64,000 bases of DNA from an uncultured Eubacteriales bacterium. Lineage in GTDB: Bacteria; Bacillota; Clostridia; Christensenellales; Borkfalkiaceae. A program made the position numbers and the translations under genes. Location of the stretch: assembly GCA_905209085.1 (NCBI GenBank), contig CAJLRM010000003.1:248001-312000 (forward strand). The letters run 5' to 3'. Below the pieces are notes generated by a model that worked only from the letters and a program-made list of their open reading frames with translations, was not told the DNA's origin and did no database searches. Below, piece after piece: positions 57,125 through 64,000 of this stretch (positions are counted from its first letter, which is position 1; each line of letters starts with the position of its first letter).

Positions 57125-60100
57125 ATGTCACTCTATAAAAAAGTAGACACTTCCCTGAACTTCGTCGACAGGGAGAAGCGGGTGGTGGAGTATTGGAACG
57201 AGAATCACGTCTTTGAAGACAGCGTGAAGAAGAACGAAGGCAAGGAGGAGTTTTCCTTTTACGACGGTCCTCCCACGGCCAACGGCAAACCGCATATCGG
57301 GCACATTCTCACCCGCGTGATGAAGGACATCGTCCCCCGCTATAAGACGATGAAGGGGATGCACGTTTTGAGAAAAGCGGGCTGGGACACGCACGGGCTT
57401 CCCGTCGAGCTGGAAGTGGAAAAGAAGCTCGGATTCGACCATAAGACGGAGATCGAGGCATACGGCATCGAGCCGTTCATCGGCGAATGCAAAAAGTCCG
57501 TCTGGCAGTATACGAACGAATGGAAGCAGATGTCGGACCGCGTGGGCTATTGGTGCGACATGGACAATCCCTACGTCACTTATCACGACGACTATATCGA
57601 ATCGGAGTGGTGGGCGCTGAAAAAGATCCACGAAAAGGGGCTTCTTTATAAAGGGCACAAGATCGTTCCCTATTGTCCGCGCTGCGGCACGGCGCTCTCT
57701 TCCCACGAGGTGGCGCAGGGATATAAGGACGTCAAACAGACGACGGCGTTCGTCAAGTTCAAGGTAAAGGGCGCGGAAAACACCTATATCCTCGCCTGGA
57801 CCACCACGCCCTGGACGCTTCCCTCCAATGTCGCCCTCTGCATGAATCCCGATTCCGAGTACGTGGAGGTGGAGATGACGGAAGGGGGCGAGCATTATAT
57901 CCTCGCGGAAGCGCTCGCAAAGTCGGTGCTGGGCGAAGAGGGATACGCCGTCCTCTCCAAAAAGAAGGGGAAGGACTACGAATACACCGAATACGAGCCT
58001 CTCTATCCCTACGGCAGGGAAAAATTCCATTTCCGAGAAAAGGCGTATTACGTCACCTGCGACGACTACGTGACTCTTTCAGACGGCACGGGCGTTGTGC
58101 ACACCGCCACCGCGTTCGGCGAGGACGACTATCGCGTGGGACGCAAATATTCGCTCCCCGTCGTGCAGCTGATCGACGAGGAGGGGAAATTCCCCGAAGG
58201 CTGCGGCGAATTTACGGGCAAAGCGGCGCAGGCGGCGGATCCGCTCGTCGTCAAGGACCTGAAAAAACGCGGACTTCTCTTGAAAACACAGGAGATCGTC
58301 CATAGCTACCCCTTCTGCTGGCGCTGCGACACGCCGCTCATCTATTACGCGCGTTCAAGCTGGTTCATCAAGGTGACGGCGGTCAAGGACAGACTGATCG
58401 CCGCCAATCGTTCCGTGAATTGGATGCCCGACACCATCAAGGAAGGCCGTATGGGCAATTTCCTCGAAAACGTCATCGATTGGGGGCTTTCCCGCGACCG
58501 TTATTGGGGCACGCCTCTGCCCGTTTGGGTATGTCCCGACTGCGGCGAGATCGAAGTGATCGGCTCCAAGGCGGAACTCCAAGAAAAATGCGGCGCGCCC
58601 GATACGATCGAGCTTCATCGCCCGTACGTGGACGAACTCACCTGCGCCTGTAAGAAGTGCGGCGGCAGGATGAAGCGCACGCCCGAAGTCATCGACTGCT
58701 GGTTTGATTCAGGGTCCATGCCCTTCGCGCAGTATCATTATCCGTTCGAGAACAAGGCGCTGTTCGACGAAACGTTCCCCGCCGATTTCATTTCCGAGGC
58801 CGTGGATCAGACGCGCGGCTGGTTTTATACCCTGCTCGTCATTTCCACCATTCTTTTCGATAAGGCGCCTTTCAAAAATTGTATCGTCTTAGGACACGTC
58901 AACGACAAAAACGGCGTCAAAATGTCCAAGCATAAGGGCAACGTCGTCGATCCGTGGAGCGTTCTCGACAAGCAGGGCGCGGATGCGGTCAGGTGGTATT
59001 TCTATACTTCCTCCGCGCCGTGGCTGCCTTCGCGGTTTTATCCCGAAGCGGTCAGCGAGGCGCAGAGAAAATACATGGGCACGCTCTGGAACACCTACGC
59101 CTTCTTCTGCCTGTACGCGGACATCGACGGCTACAATCCCGCCGAATACGATCTCAAAAAATGCAATCTGTCCCTCATGGACAAATGGATTCTCTCCAAG
59201 CTCAATACGCTCGTGGATACGGTGGATAAACAGCTTGCCGTCTATAATATCACGGACAGCGCGCGCGCTTTGCAGGATTTTTCGGACATTCTTTCCAATT
59301 GGTACGTGCGCCGCGGACGGGAGCGCTATTGGGGCAGCGAGATGACGGAGGACAAGGCGGCGGCGTATACCACGCTCTGGCACGTCCTCGTGACGTTTGC
59401 CAAACTCACCGCGCCCTATACGCCGTTTATCGCGGAGCAGATGTATCTCAATTTGGTGCCCGCTTTCTTTAAGGACGCGCCCAAGTCCGTGCATCTGTGC
59501 GCTTTTCCGACGTATGACGCTTCCTTTGTGGACGCGGCGCTCGAAAAGGGCATGGACAGCGTGCTGGATATCGTCAACCTCGGCAGAGCGGCGAGAAATG
59601 CGGGCAACGTCAAAAATCGTCAGCCGCTTTCGGAAATGTACGTCGTCACCGCGCGGGAATTGGGGCTGGACGAGGGCTTGAAGGCGATTGCGCTGGACGA
59701 ATTGAATATCAAGAAGTTCAGGACGGCGGCGGACGCGGACGAATTTATTTCCTATAAACTCAAACCGCAGTTAAAAACGCTCGGACCCAAATACGGCAAG
59801 AAATTGGGCGCCATCAGCAAATTCCTTGCCGAATGCGACGCGAAAAAGGTCGTCGAAGGGGTGCAGGGCGGCGGCGAGTACGTCATGGACACCGATAGGG
59901 AAGTCAAACTGACCGAAGAGGACCTGCAAATTTTCACCGAGAGCAAAGCGGGCTTCATTTCCGCGAGCGATAAAGGTATCACGGTGGCGTTGAATACCGA
60001 ATTGACGGAGGAACTGATCGGGGAAGGGATCGAGCGGGAGCTTGTTTCCAAAATACAGACGTTGAGAAAGGAGGCGGGCTTTGAAGTCACCGACCGCATC

Positions 60101-60277
60101 AGGATTTACTATACCGCGGAAGGCAGGGCGAAAGCGGCGCTCGCTTCGGGCGCGTTTGCCGAGGACGTTCTGGCGGTTGCCGTGGAGGAAGGGCGCGCGG
60201 ACGGATTTACGAAAGAAGTGGATATCAACGGCGATAAAGTGGCGCTTTCGCTCGTCAAAAATGAAAAGATAGGGTAA
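57125..60277 (+). CDS. ileS: isoleucyl-tRNA synthetase, eukaryotic-like type 2
   Basis: A 1,050-residue class I synthetase. HIGH motif in PPTANGKPHIGHILTR (about residues 50-65), editing domain (about 180-390, with 'AWTTTPWTLPSNVALC'), zinc-binding segments (CPRCGTAL, CPDCGEIE, CKKCGGRM), KMSKS motif as KMSKHKGN (about 600), anticodon-binding and C-terminal domains. Its length and KMSKHKGN sequence place it with IleRS type 2 (eukaryotic-like), a form generally less sensitive to mupirocin than type 1. It charges tRNA-Ile and edits valine. Confidence 0.95.
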   Translation: MSLYKKVDTSLNFVDREKRVVEYWNENHVFEDSVKKNEGKEEFSFYDGPPTANGKPHIGHILTRVMKDIVPRYKTMKGMHVLRKAGWDTHGLPVELEVEKKLGFDHKTEIEAYGIEPFIGECKKSVWQYTNEWKQMSDRVGYWCDMDNPYVTYHDDYIESEWWALKKIHEKGLLYKGHKIVPYCPRCGTALSSHEVAQGYKDVKQTTAFVKFKVKGAENTYILAWTTTPWTLPSNVALCMNPDSEYVEVEMTEGGEHYILAEALAKSVLGEEGYAVLSKKKGKDYEYTEYEPLYPYGREKFHFREKAYYVTCDDYVTLSDGTGVVHTATAFGEDDYRVGRKYSLPVVQLIDEEGKFPEGCGEFTGKAAQAADPLVVKDLKKRGLLLKTQEIVHSYPFCWRCDTPLIYYARSSWFIKVTAVKDRLIAANRSVNWMPDTIKEGRMGNFLENVIDWGLSRDRYWGTPLPVWVCPDCGEIEVIGSKAELQEKCGAPDTIELHRPYVDELTCACKKCGGRMKRTPEVIDCWFDSGSMPFAQYHYPFENKALFDETFPADFISEAVDQTRGWFYTLLVISTILFDKAPFKNCIVLGHVNDKNGVKMSKHKGNVVDPWSVLDKQGADAVRWYFYTSSAPWLPSRFYPEAVSEAQRKYMGTLWNTYAFFCLYADIDGYNPAEYDLKKCNLSLMDKWILSKLNTLVDTVDKQLAVYNITDSARALQDFSDILSNWYVRRGRERYWGSEMTEDKAAAYTTLWHVLVTFAKLTAPYTPFIAEQMYLNLVPAFFKDAPKSVHLCAFPTYDASFVDAALEKGMDSVLDIVNLGRAARNAGNVKNRQPLSEMYVVTARELGLDEGLKAIALDELNIKKFRTAADADEFISYKLKPQLKTLGPKYGKKLGAISKFLAECDAKKVVEGVQGGGEYVMDTDREVKLTEEDLQIFTESKAGFISASDKGITVALNTELTEELIGEGIERELVSKIQTLRKEAGFEVTDRIRIYYTAEGRAKAALASGAFAEDVLAVAVEEGRADGFTKEVDINGDKVALSLVKNEKIG

Positions 60278-60314
60278 AAAATAAAAAAATTTTTGAATTT
60301 AAAATGAAAAACGC

Positions 60315-60417
60315 TTGTCTAAAAGAAAAACGGGTGTTATAATAAGGCTACATTGGAGCAAGATCGTTAAACACGAAAAAAGAGAGTCGGGCATTTCGCT
60401 CGGCTCTCTTTTTTTCG
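60315..60417 (+). other. promoter and terminator bounding a ~70-nt transcript
   Basis: TTGTCT (60,315-60,320) and TATAAT (60,338-60,343) with a 17-bp spacer are followed only 35 bp later by the hairpin AGAGAGTCGGGC (60,381)/GCTCGGCTCTCT (60,398) and TTTTTTT. The hairpin would end ileS transcription. The promoter suggests a short RNA, but it could be fortuitous. Confidence 0.4.
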
Positions 60418-60427
60418 TATGGCGGCT

Positions 60428-60667
60428 TCAATCGTCTGAAAGATTGTCTTTCGAGAATAATTCCGAGCTGAAAAACTCTTCCAAAGTGATATTGAATCCT
60501 CGGCAGATATTGAGGACGGTGTCTACGCGACTCCTGCATCTGCCCGATAAGGTGGTGCAGAAAGTGGAATTGGAAATCCCGCCTTCCTTCGCCACGGCGT
60601 ATTGCGTTCTGCTCTGCTTTTCTAAGAGCTGCTCGACTCGTTTTGCAACGGCTTCATTGATTTTCAT
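60428..60667 (-). CDS. XRE-family helix-turn-helix protein A
   Basis: A 79-residue single-domain regulator (AVAKRVEQLLEKQSRTQYAV, 'GGISNSTFCTTLSGRCRSRV', 'ICRGFNITLEEFF'). A cggaggaaaa site precedes the ATG. It is convergent with ileS and the first of five small XRE genes in 2.3 kb. Confidence 0.85.
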   Translation of the reverse strand: MKINEAVAKRVEQLLEKQSRTQYAVAKEGGISNSTFCTTLSGRCRSRVDTVLNICRGFNITLEEFFSSELFSKDNLSDD

Positions 60668-60969
60668 GTTCTTTTCCTCCGTGAAATTAATCTATACAGT
60701 AAGTATAATATATTCAATACTGCGAATTATATCGAAGTTTTGAATATTTAAAAAATAATTTACAAAATTTTTCATAAATCAAATATTTCTCTGAAATAAG
60801 CCTGTTTTCAAAAAAAGTTTTCGGAAAAGAGGAAACTTGGGGAACAGATTTTTTATAAACGTTGAAAACATAAAGAAAACTTGCTGTAAACGGCAAAGAA
60901 AAGCCCTTTCTCCAAACGGAGAGAGGACTTTTCTTTGTTAAACACCAAATGAAGTGGGGATGAGCGCAA

Positions 60970-61254
60970 TCAGTGTCGTTCGTCGGGAGGCTTGGAAAGC
61001 CATTCCCGTTCGGCTTTTTTAAATTCTTCGGACAGGAGCTTGTCGAGGGTGGTATGCAAGGCGTGCGGAAGCAAGAAAATATAAGACTCGGCGCTGACGA
61101 AATTTTGATCTCCCCCATTGAGAAACCTGTATACGGAAGAAGGGGAAACCTTTAATTTTTCCGCTAACTCTTTGACGGTGATATTTTTTTCCTTCATCAT
61201 CGCTTTGACGATATGGACGTCTATAATAGGGACCTCGATTTTCTTTTTAAGCAT
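60970..61254 (-). CDS. XRE-family helix-turn-helix protein B
   Basis: A 94-residue regulator with ITVKELAEKLKVSPSSVYRF as the helix-turn-helix and a following 'LNGGDQNF' segment that is also found in protein E (FLQGGDQRY). The C-terminal helix is charged. It is divergent from gene C, sharing a 116-bp promoter region that contains the inverted repeat CTATACAAACTG (61,303)/CAGTTTTTATAG (61,333). Confidence 0.85.
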   Translation of the reverse strand: MLKKKIEVPIIDVHIVKAMMKEKNITVKELAEKLKVSPSSVYRFLNGGDQNFVSAESYIFLLPHALHTTLDKLLSEEFKKAEREWLSKPPDERH

Positions 61255-61302
61255 ACTGACTCCTTTTTTAATAAATACTTTTCGCTTCCCGCCTCATTCG
61301 AA

Positions 61303-61350
61303 CTATACAAACTGACGGAAGGATCTGTTTGACAGTTTTTATAGGATAAT
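61303..61350. promoter_or_regulatory. operator-like inverted repeat between XRE genes B and C
   Basis: CTATACAAACTG (61,303-61,314) and CAGTTTTTATAG (61,333-61,344) are an inverted repeat with one mismatch, followed by GATAATA. The right arm GACAGTTTTTATAGGATAAT recurs as GACGGTTTTTATAGGATAAT before gene D. Confidence 0.6.
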
Positions 61351-61370
61351 AAAAACGGAGGAAAGAGCCT

Positions 61371-61808
61371 ATGTACGAAAAGCCTACGTTTTCGGAACGA
61401 TTAAAGGAATTGATGGAGGAAAAGGGAATAAAATCCGTCGAACTCGCTCGTGCCATCGGAGTGGCTCCGTCGAGCGTTCGATATTGGTGCGAAGGAAAAT
61501 ATGAGGTATATCTTTCCAATGCCGTAAAAATAGCCAATTACTTTGAATGTAGTTTGGGCTATCTCTTTGGCGAAAGCAACGATGCGGGGAAAGTGAAGCC
61601 TCTAAAAGAATATGATTTTTCCACTCGGCTTACAGAGGTAATGGAGGAACGGGGAATCTCCCGCCGAAAACTCATCAACGAAACTGTTATTAAGGATTCG
61701 CATTTGACCAATTGGGAAAAAGGAAAGGATCCCCGTATCCATTCGGTTTTGATATTGGTGGAATATTTGAATGTTTCTCTCGACTATTTACTGAGAGGAA
61801 ATTACTGA
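61371..61808 (+). CDS. tandem XRE protein C (two helix-turn-helix domains)
   Basis: A 145-residue protein with two Cro/CI-type domains: residues about 8-65 (IKSVELARAIGVAPSSVRYW, 'AVKIANYFECSLGYLFG') and 82-143 (ISRRKLINETVIKDSHLTNW, 'VEYLNVSLDYLLRGNY'). A cggaggaaag site precedes the ATG. It is clearly paralogous to protein D (shared KDSHL.NW.KG.DPR), so the pair arose by duplication. Confidence 0.88.
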   Translation: MYEKPTFSERLKELMEEKGIKSVELARAIGVAPSSVRYWCEGKYEVYLSNAVKIANYFECSLGYLFGESNDAGKVKPLKEYDFSTRLTEVMEERGISRRKLINETVIKDSHLTNWEKGKDPRIHSVLILVEYLNVSLDYLLRGNY

Positions 61809-61842
61809 GTCTGAATTTTTAGAGCTTTCGGATAATTCTATT

Positions 61843-61899
61843 ATATCCTATACAAACTGACAATGTCAAGCACTTTGATAGTTTGTATAGGATATTTTT
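61843..61899. promoter_or_regulatory. 16-bp perfect inverted repeat after gene C
   Basis: ATATCCTATACAAACT and AGTTTGTATAGGATAT (61,843-61,895) are perfectly complementary over 16 bp with a 21-nt loop and a TTTTTT tail. It can act as terminator of gene C. The arm also matches the operator-like CTATACAAACTG before gene C. Confidence 0.7.
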
Positions 61900-62005
61900 T
61901 CGGCTTGGAAAAGGTCGGACGACAAAAACCTTACCTCCCATGAAAACCGTCGATGGGGCGAAAATGACGGTTTTTATAGGATAATAGAAAAAGAGGATAA
62001 CCGAA

Positions 62006-62440
62006 ATGGAAAATATTTTTTTTAAGCGATTAGGCGACTTTATGGAAGAGCTTTCCATCACGTCGGACGAATTAGGGAAGATAATAGGAGTATCGGGGTC
62101 TACCGTCCGAGGCTGGCGCGAAGGGAGATATATTCCCTATCTTGCCAATGCGGTGAAATTGGCAAATTATTTTAACTGCACGATAGATTATTTATTCGGG
62201 CTGGAAAAGGATTTTCGCGAAACGAAGAAAAGAGCGCAGAACTATCTTTTTTATGAAAGGCTGAGAACTGTCATGAAAGAAAAAGGGGTTACGCGTTACG
62301 GACTGACGAAAAAGACGTCGGTCAAAGATTCGCATTTGAATAATTGGCGAAAGGGGAGCGACCCGCGCATGGATTCCGTGATAGCTGCTGTCGAGCATTT
62401 GAACGTTGCGATAGATTATTTGATTTGGGGCAATTACTGA
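62006..62440 (+). CDS. tandem XRE protein D (two helix-turn-helix domains)
   Basis: A 144-residue paralogue of protein C, with domains at about 8-65 (ITSDELGKIIGVSGSTVRGW, 'AVKLANYFNCTIDYLFG') and 82-143 (VTRYGLTKKTSVKDSHLNNW, 'VEHLNVAIDYLIWGNY'). The motif GACGGTTTTTATAGGATAAT lies 25-45 bp upstream of the ATG, matching the upstream region of gene C, so both are probably under the same control. Confidence 0.88.
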   Translation: MENIFFKRLGDFMEELSITSDELGKIIGVSGSTVRGWREGRYIPYLANAVKLANYFNCTIDYLFGLEKDFRETKKRAQNYLFYERLRTVMKEKGVTRYGLTKKTSVKDSHLNNWRKGSDPRMDSVIAAVEHLNVAIDYLIWGNY

Positions 62441-62454
62441 CGCAGAGCAGAGAG

Positions 62455-62697
62455 CTATTTTTTGTCGGGCGTATACTTATAATTAAAGAAAGTATCGAGG
62501 GAAGTATTCAATGTTTTTGCTAATTTGCAAGGAAAATCTCCATGCAAATATCGTTGATCTCCGCCTTGTAAGAAACGTTGTATCGTCGAAAGAGGTTCGT
62601 TCATTGTTTGGGCGAGCTTTTTATCGTCCATATCACTTTTTTTCATAAGAATCAAAATCGTATCTACGTTAATGTATTGGTGCTTATCGGGTTTCAT
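62455..62697 (-). CDS. XRE-family helix-turn-helix protein E
   Basis: An 80-residue regulator convergent with gene D (15-bp gap). The helix-turn-helix is MDDKKLAQTMNEPLSTIQRF followed by LQGGDQRY, the same segment as in protein B. The C-terminal part ends in KTLNTSLDTFFNYK. It has an aggt-type site before the ATG. Confidence 0.82.
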   Translation of the reverse strand: MKPDKHQYINVDTILILMKKSDMDDKKLAQTMNEPLSTIQRFLQGGDQRYLHGDFPCKLAKTLNTSLDTFFNYKYTPDKK

Positions 62698-62835
62698 TTT
62701 TTTACCTCCGAAATATTTGAAAATACAATAACATAATAAAACAAAAAAATCTTTTTGCGTGCGTAGATTAGCCGCATATAAAATTAAAAAATTTTGCTTT
62801 TTCCTTTTTACTTTTGCTTTCCACGCAAAAAATAC

Positions 62836-62864
62836 TTTACAAAGGACAAGTTTTCCTATATAAT
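62836..62864 (+). promoter_or_regulatory. promoter of the methyltransferase leader
   Basis: TTTACA (62,836-62,841) and TATAAT (62,859-62,864) with a 17-bp spacer. Transcription would begin about 275 nt before the methyltransferase ATG. Confidence 0.75.
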
Positions 62865-62869
62865 AAGTA

Positions 62870-63147
62870 AGTCAAAATGTCGGATTATGTCTTTGAGAGG
62901 CTCTCCGCTTTGCAAAAAGAGCCTTTGAAATGCTGTCCGATTTCTTCTTCGGTGGCAAAATGCTTTTAAACGCATTCTTTTGTCTCCTTACAGCGAAAAA
63001 TTCTTCTTCCCGAGGAATGTATCACGCGAACATACGTTCGCGCTTAAAACCGTTTTAAACGCGCGCTGTGCTTTTTATAAAAACGGTACGGTCCAAACGG
63101 GGAAGTTCGGGATAGGAAAGAAATCAAAAATCGGTCGAAAAGGTGTT
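62870..63147 (+). other. long structured leader before the methyltransferase gene
   Basis: The leader has nested helices: TCGGA (62,880) with TCCGA (near 62,937), GAGGCTC with GAGCCT inside it, and AATGC with GCATT near 62,960-62,980. A frame of 30 codons (ATG 62,877, MSDYVFERLSALQKEPLKCC...) lies in it without a ribosome site. I do not recognise a known riboswitch. Regulation by RNA structure is possible. Confidence 0.45.
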
Positions 63148-64000
63148 ATGAAGATTGCACAGGATTGGACGGAGTATTCCATAATTGCCACGGGCGACGG
63201 CTATAAGCTGGAACGTTGGAAAGACGTGTGTCTTTTAAGACCTGACCCGCAGGTTATCTGGTCGGCGCAGACCGACCTGTTCGCCTACCCCGAATTAAAC
63301 GCGTATTATAAGCGCAGCGAAAAGGGGGGCGGCGGCTGGAAGATTCTCAAACCCATGCCCGAAGAATGGGAAATTTCCTATCAAAGTCTGGATTTGCGTT
63401 TTAAGATCAAGCCCATGGGCTTCAAGCATACGGGGCTTTTTCCCGAACAGTCCGTCAATTGGGAGTATATGTCCGCTCTCATCAAAGGGGCGGGGCGCCC
63501 GATAAAAGTGTTGAATCTGTTTGCCTACACGGGCGGGGCGACGGTGGCCTGCGCCAAAGCGGGCGCCTCGGTGACGCACGTGGACGCGGCGAAGGGCATG
63601 GTGGAACGCGCGGGCGAAAACGCGCGGCTTTCGGGCGTTGCGGGAGGAATCCGCTACATTGTGGACGACTGCCTCAAATTCGTGAGGCGGGAAATCCGCC
63701 GCGGCAATAAATACGACGCGATCATCATGGATCCGCCCTCTTACGGGCGCGGACCGGGCGGCGAAATGTGGAAGATCGAGAACGATCTTTTCCCGTTTGT
63801 CAGGCTCTGCGGCGAGCTGCTCTCGGACGATCCGCTGTTTTTTCTGATCAACAGTTACACGACGGGTTTGCAGCCCATGGTGCTGAAAAATATCCTGACG
63901 CTTACGCTGAAAGGCAGGAAGGGGCGTTCAGACGCCTACGAAGTGGGCATAAAGACGGAGGAGGGAATTTCTCTCCCCTGCGGTGCGGGAGGCATTTTTG
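63148..64000 (+). CDS. class I SAM-dependent rRNA-type methyltransferase, 3' end outside window
   Basis: The frame opens at ATG 63,148 behind aaaaggtg and runs to the window end (284 codons). It resembles RlmI/RlmK-type or related PF10672 methyltransferases: 'FKHTGLFPEQSVNWEYM', motif I LNLFAYTGGATVACAKAG, acidic end of strand 2 'VTHVDAAKGMVERAGENARL', motif IV IIMDPPSYGRGPGGEMW. These enzymes methylate a base of 23S rRNA; the exact target is not clear because the N-terminal PUA domain is absent or reduced here. Confidence 0.88.
   Translation, partial: MKIAQDWTEYSIIATGDGYKLERWKDVCLLRPDPQVIWSAQTDLFAYPELNAYYKRSEKGGGGWKILKPMPEEWEISYQSLDLRFKIKPMGFKHTGLFPEQSVNWEYMSALIKGAGRPIKVLNLFAYTGGATVACAKAGASVTHVDAAKGMVERAGENARLSGVAGGIRYIVDDCLKFVRREIRRGNKYDAIIMDPPSYGRGPGGEMWKIENDLFPFVRLCGELLSDDPLFFLINSYTTGLQPMVLKNILTLTLKGRKGRSDAYEVGIKTEEGISLPCGAGGIF

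Noticed and set aside
1..64000. CRISPR arrays and insertion sequences
   Set aside because: I saw no regularly spaced direct repeats and no transposase gene in the window.

Overview
The window looks like chromosome from an uncultured or little-studied gut-type Clostridia (Firmicutes). I base this on strong Shine-Dalgarno sites, sigma-A promoters with 17-bp spacers, GC-rich housekeeping genes, carbohydrate ABC transporters beside AraC regulators, and secreted proteins with a Gly-Cys-Gly-Ser/transmembrane/Arg-Lys tail that I associate with Christensenellales-like genomes. The family-level assignment is inference.

Region 1 (1-28,620) is a glycan-use locus. Two AraC regulators (one cut by the left window edge) accompany a binding protein and two permeases of a sugar ABC importer with no ATPase subunit. 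They also accompany a nucleoside hydrolase, several large surface or secreted proteins (GH106-like lipoprotein, glycerophosphodiesterase, lipoprotein with four CBM9-like repeats, 2,014-residue NPCBM/GH36 enzyme, NPCBM/InlB-repeat protein), and a two-gene glycyl-radical module whose enzyme has a Cys-x-Glu active-site signature. Secreted enzymes would release sugars, the ABC system would import them, and the radical enzyme may process a fermentation intermediate.

Region 2 (28,620-30,800) is a small AT-richer regulatory patch: an XRE protein, an ECF-type sigma factor, a 38-residue peptide gene and a phage-regulator-like ORF.

Region 3 (30,800-38,440) is a tightly overlapping operon and my best candidate for an undescribed pathway. 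It encodes a BtrH-N-like cysteine acyltransferase, a beta-helix protein, a small membrane protein, a thymidylate-kinase-like protein, a nucleotidyltransferase, a second divergent Cys/His protein, an acyl carrier protein, a compact AMP-forming ligase and a second carrier protein. By analogy with butirosin side-chain assembly (BtrI/BtrJ/BtrH), it should load an acyl or aminoacyl group on a carrier protein and transfer it to an acceptor. It runs into a chimeric RHS gene and a lipoprotein (38,460-40,226).

Region 4 (about 40,400-53,200) is an AT-rich integrated mobilizable element. A large serine recombinase closes a minus-strand defence operon: XRE controller, Vsr, three C5-cytosine methyltransferases, HpaII-like nuclease, and a GHKL (MORC-like) ATPase-TIR fusion. 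A Thg1-like cargo segment lies between duplicated 31-bp copies of the recombinase start. The plus strand carries a strong-promoter structured RNA, twin oriT-like nic sites, a MobV relaxase that seems to start at ATT, and a 19-residue hydrophobic peptide gene whose ribosome-binding site is complementary to its own 3' UTR.

Region 5 (53,270-64,000) is housekeeping chromosome: tRNA-Glu(CTC), a probable 6S RNA, pyridoxamine kinase, archaeal-type AspRS, a metal-binding HMA protein, eukaryotic-type IleRS, a cluster of five small XRE regulators with repeated operator-like motifs, and a truncated SAM-dependent methyltransferase.
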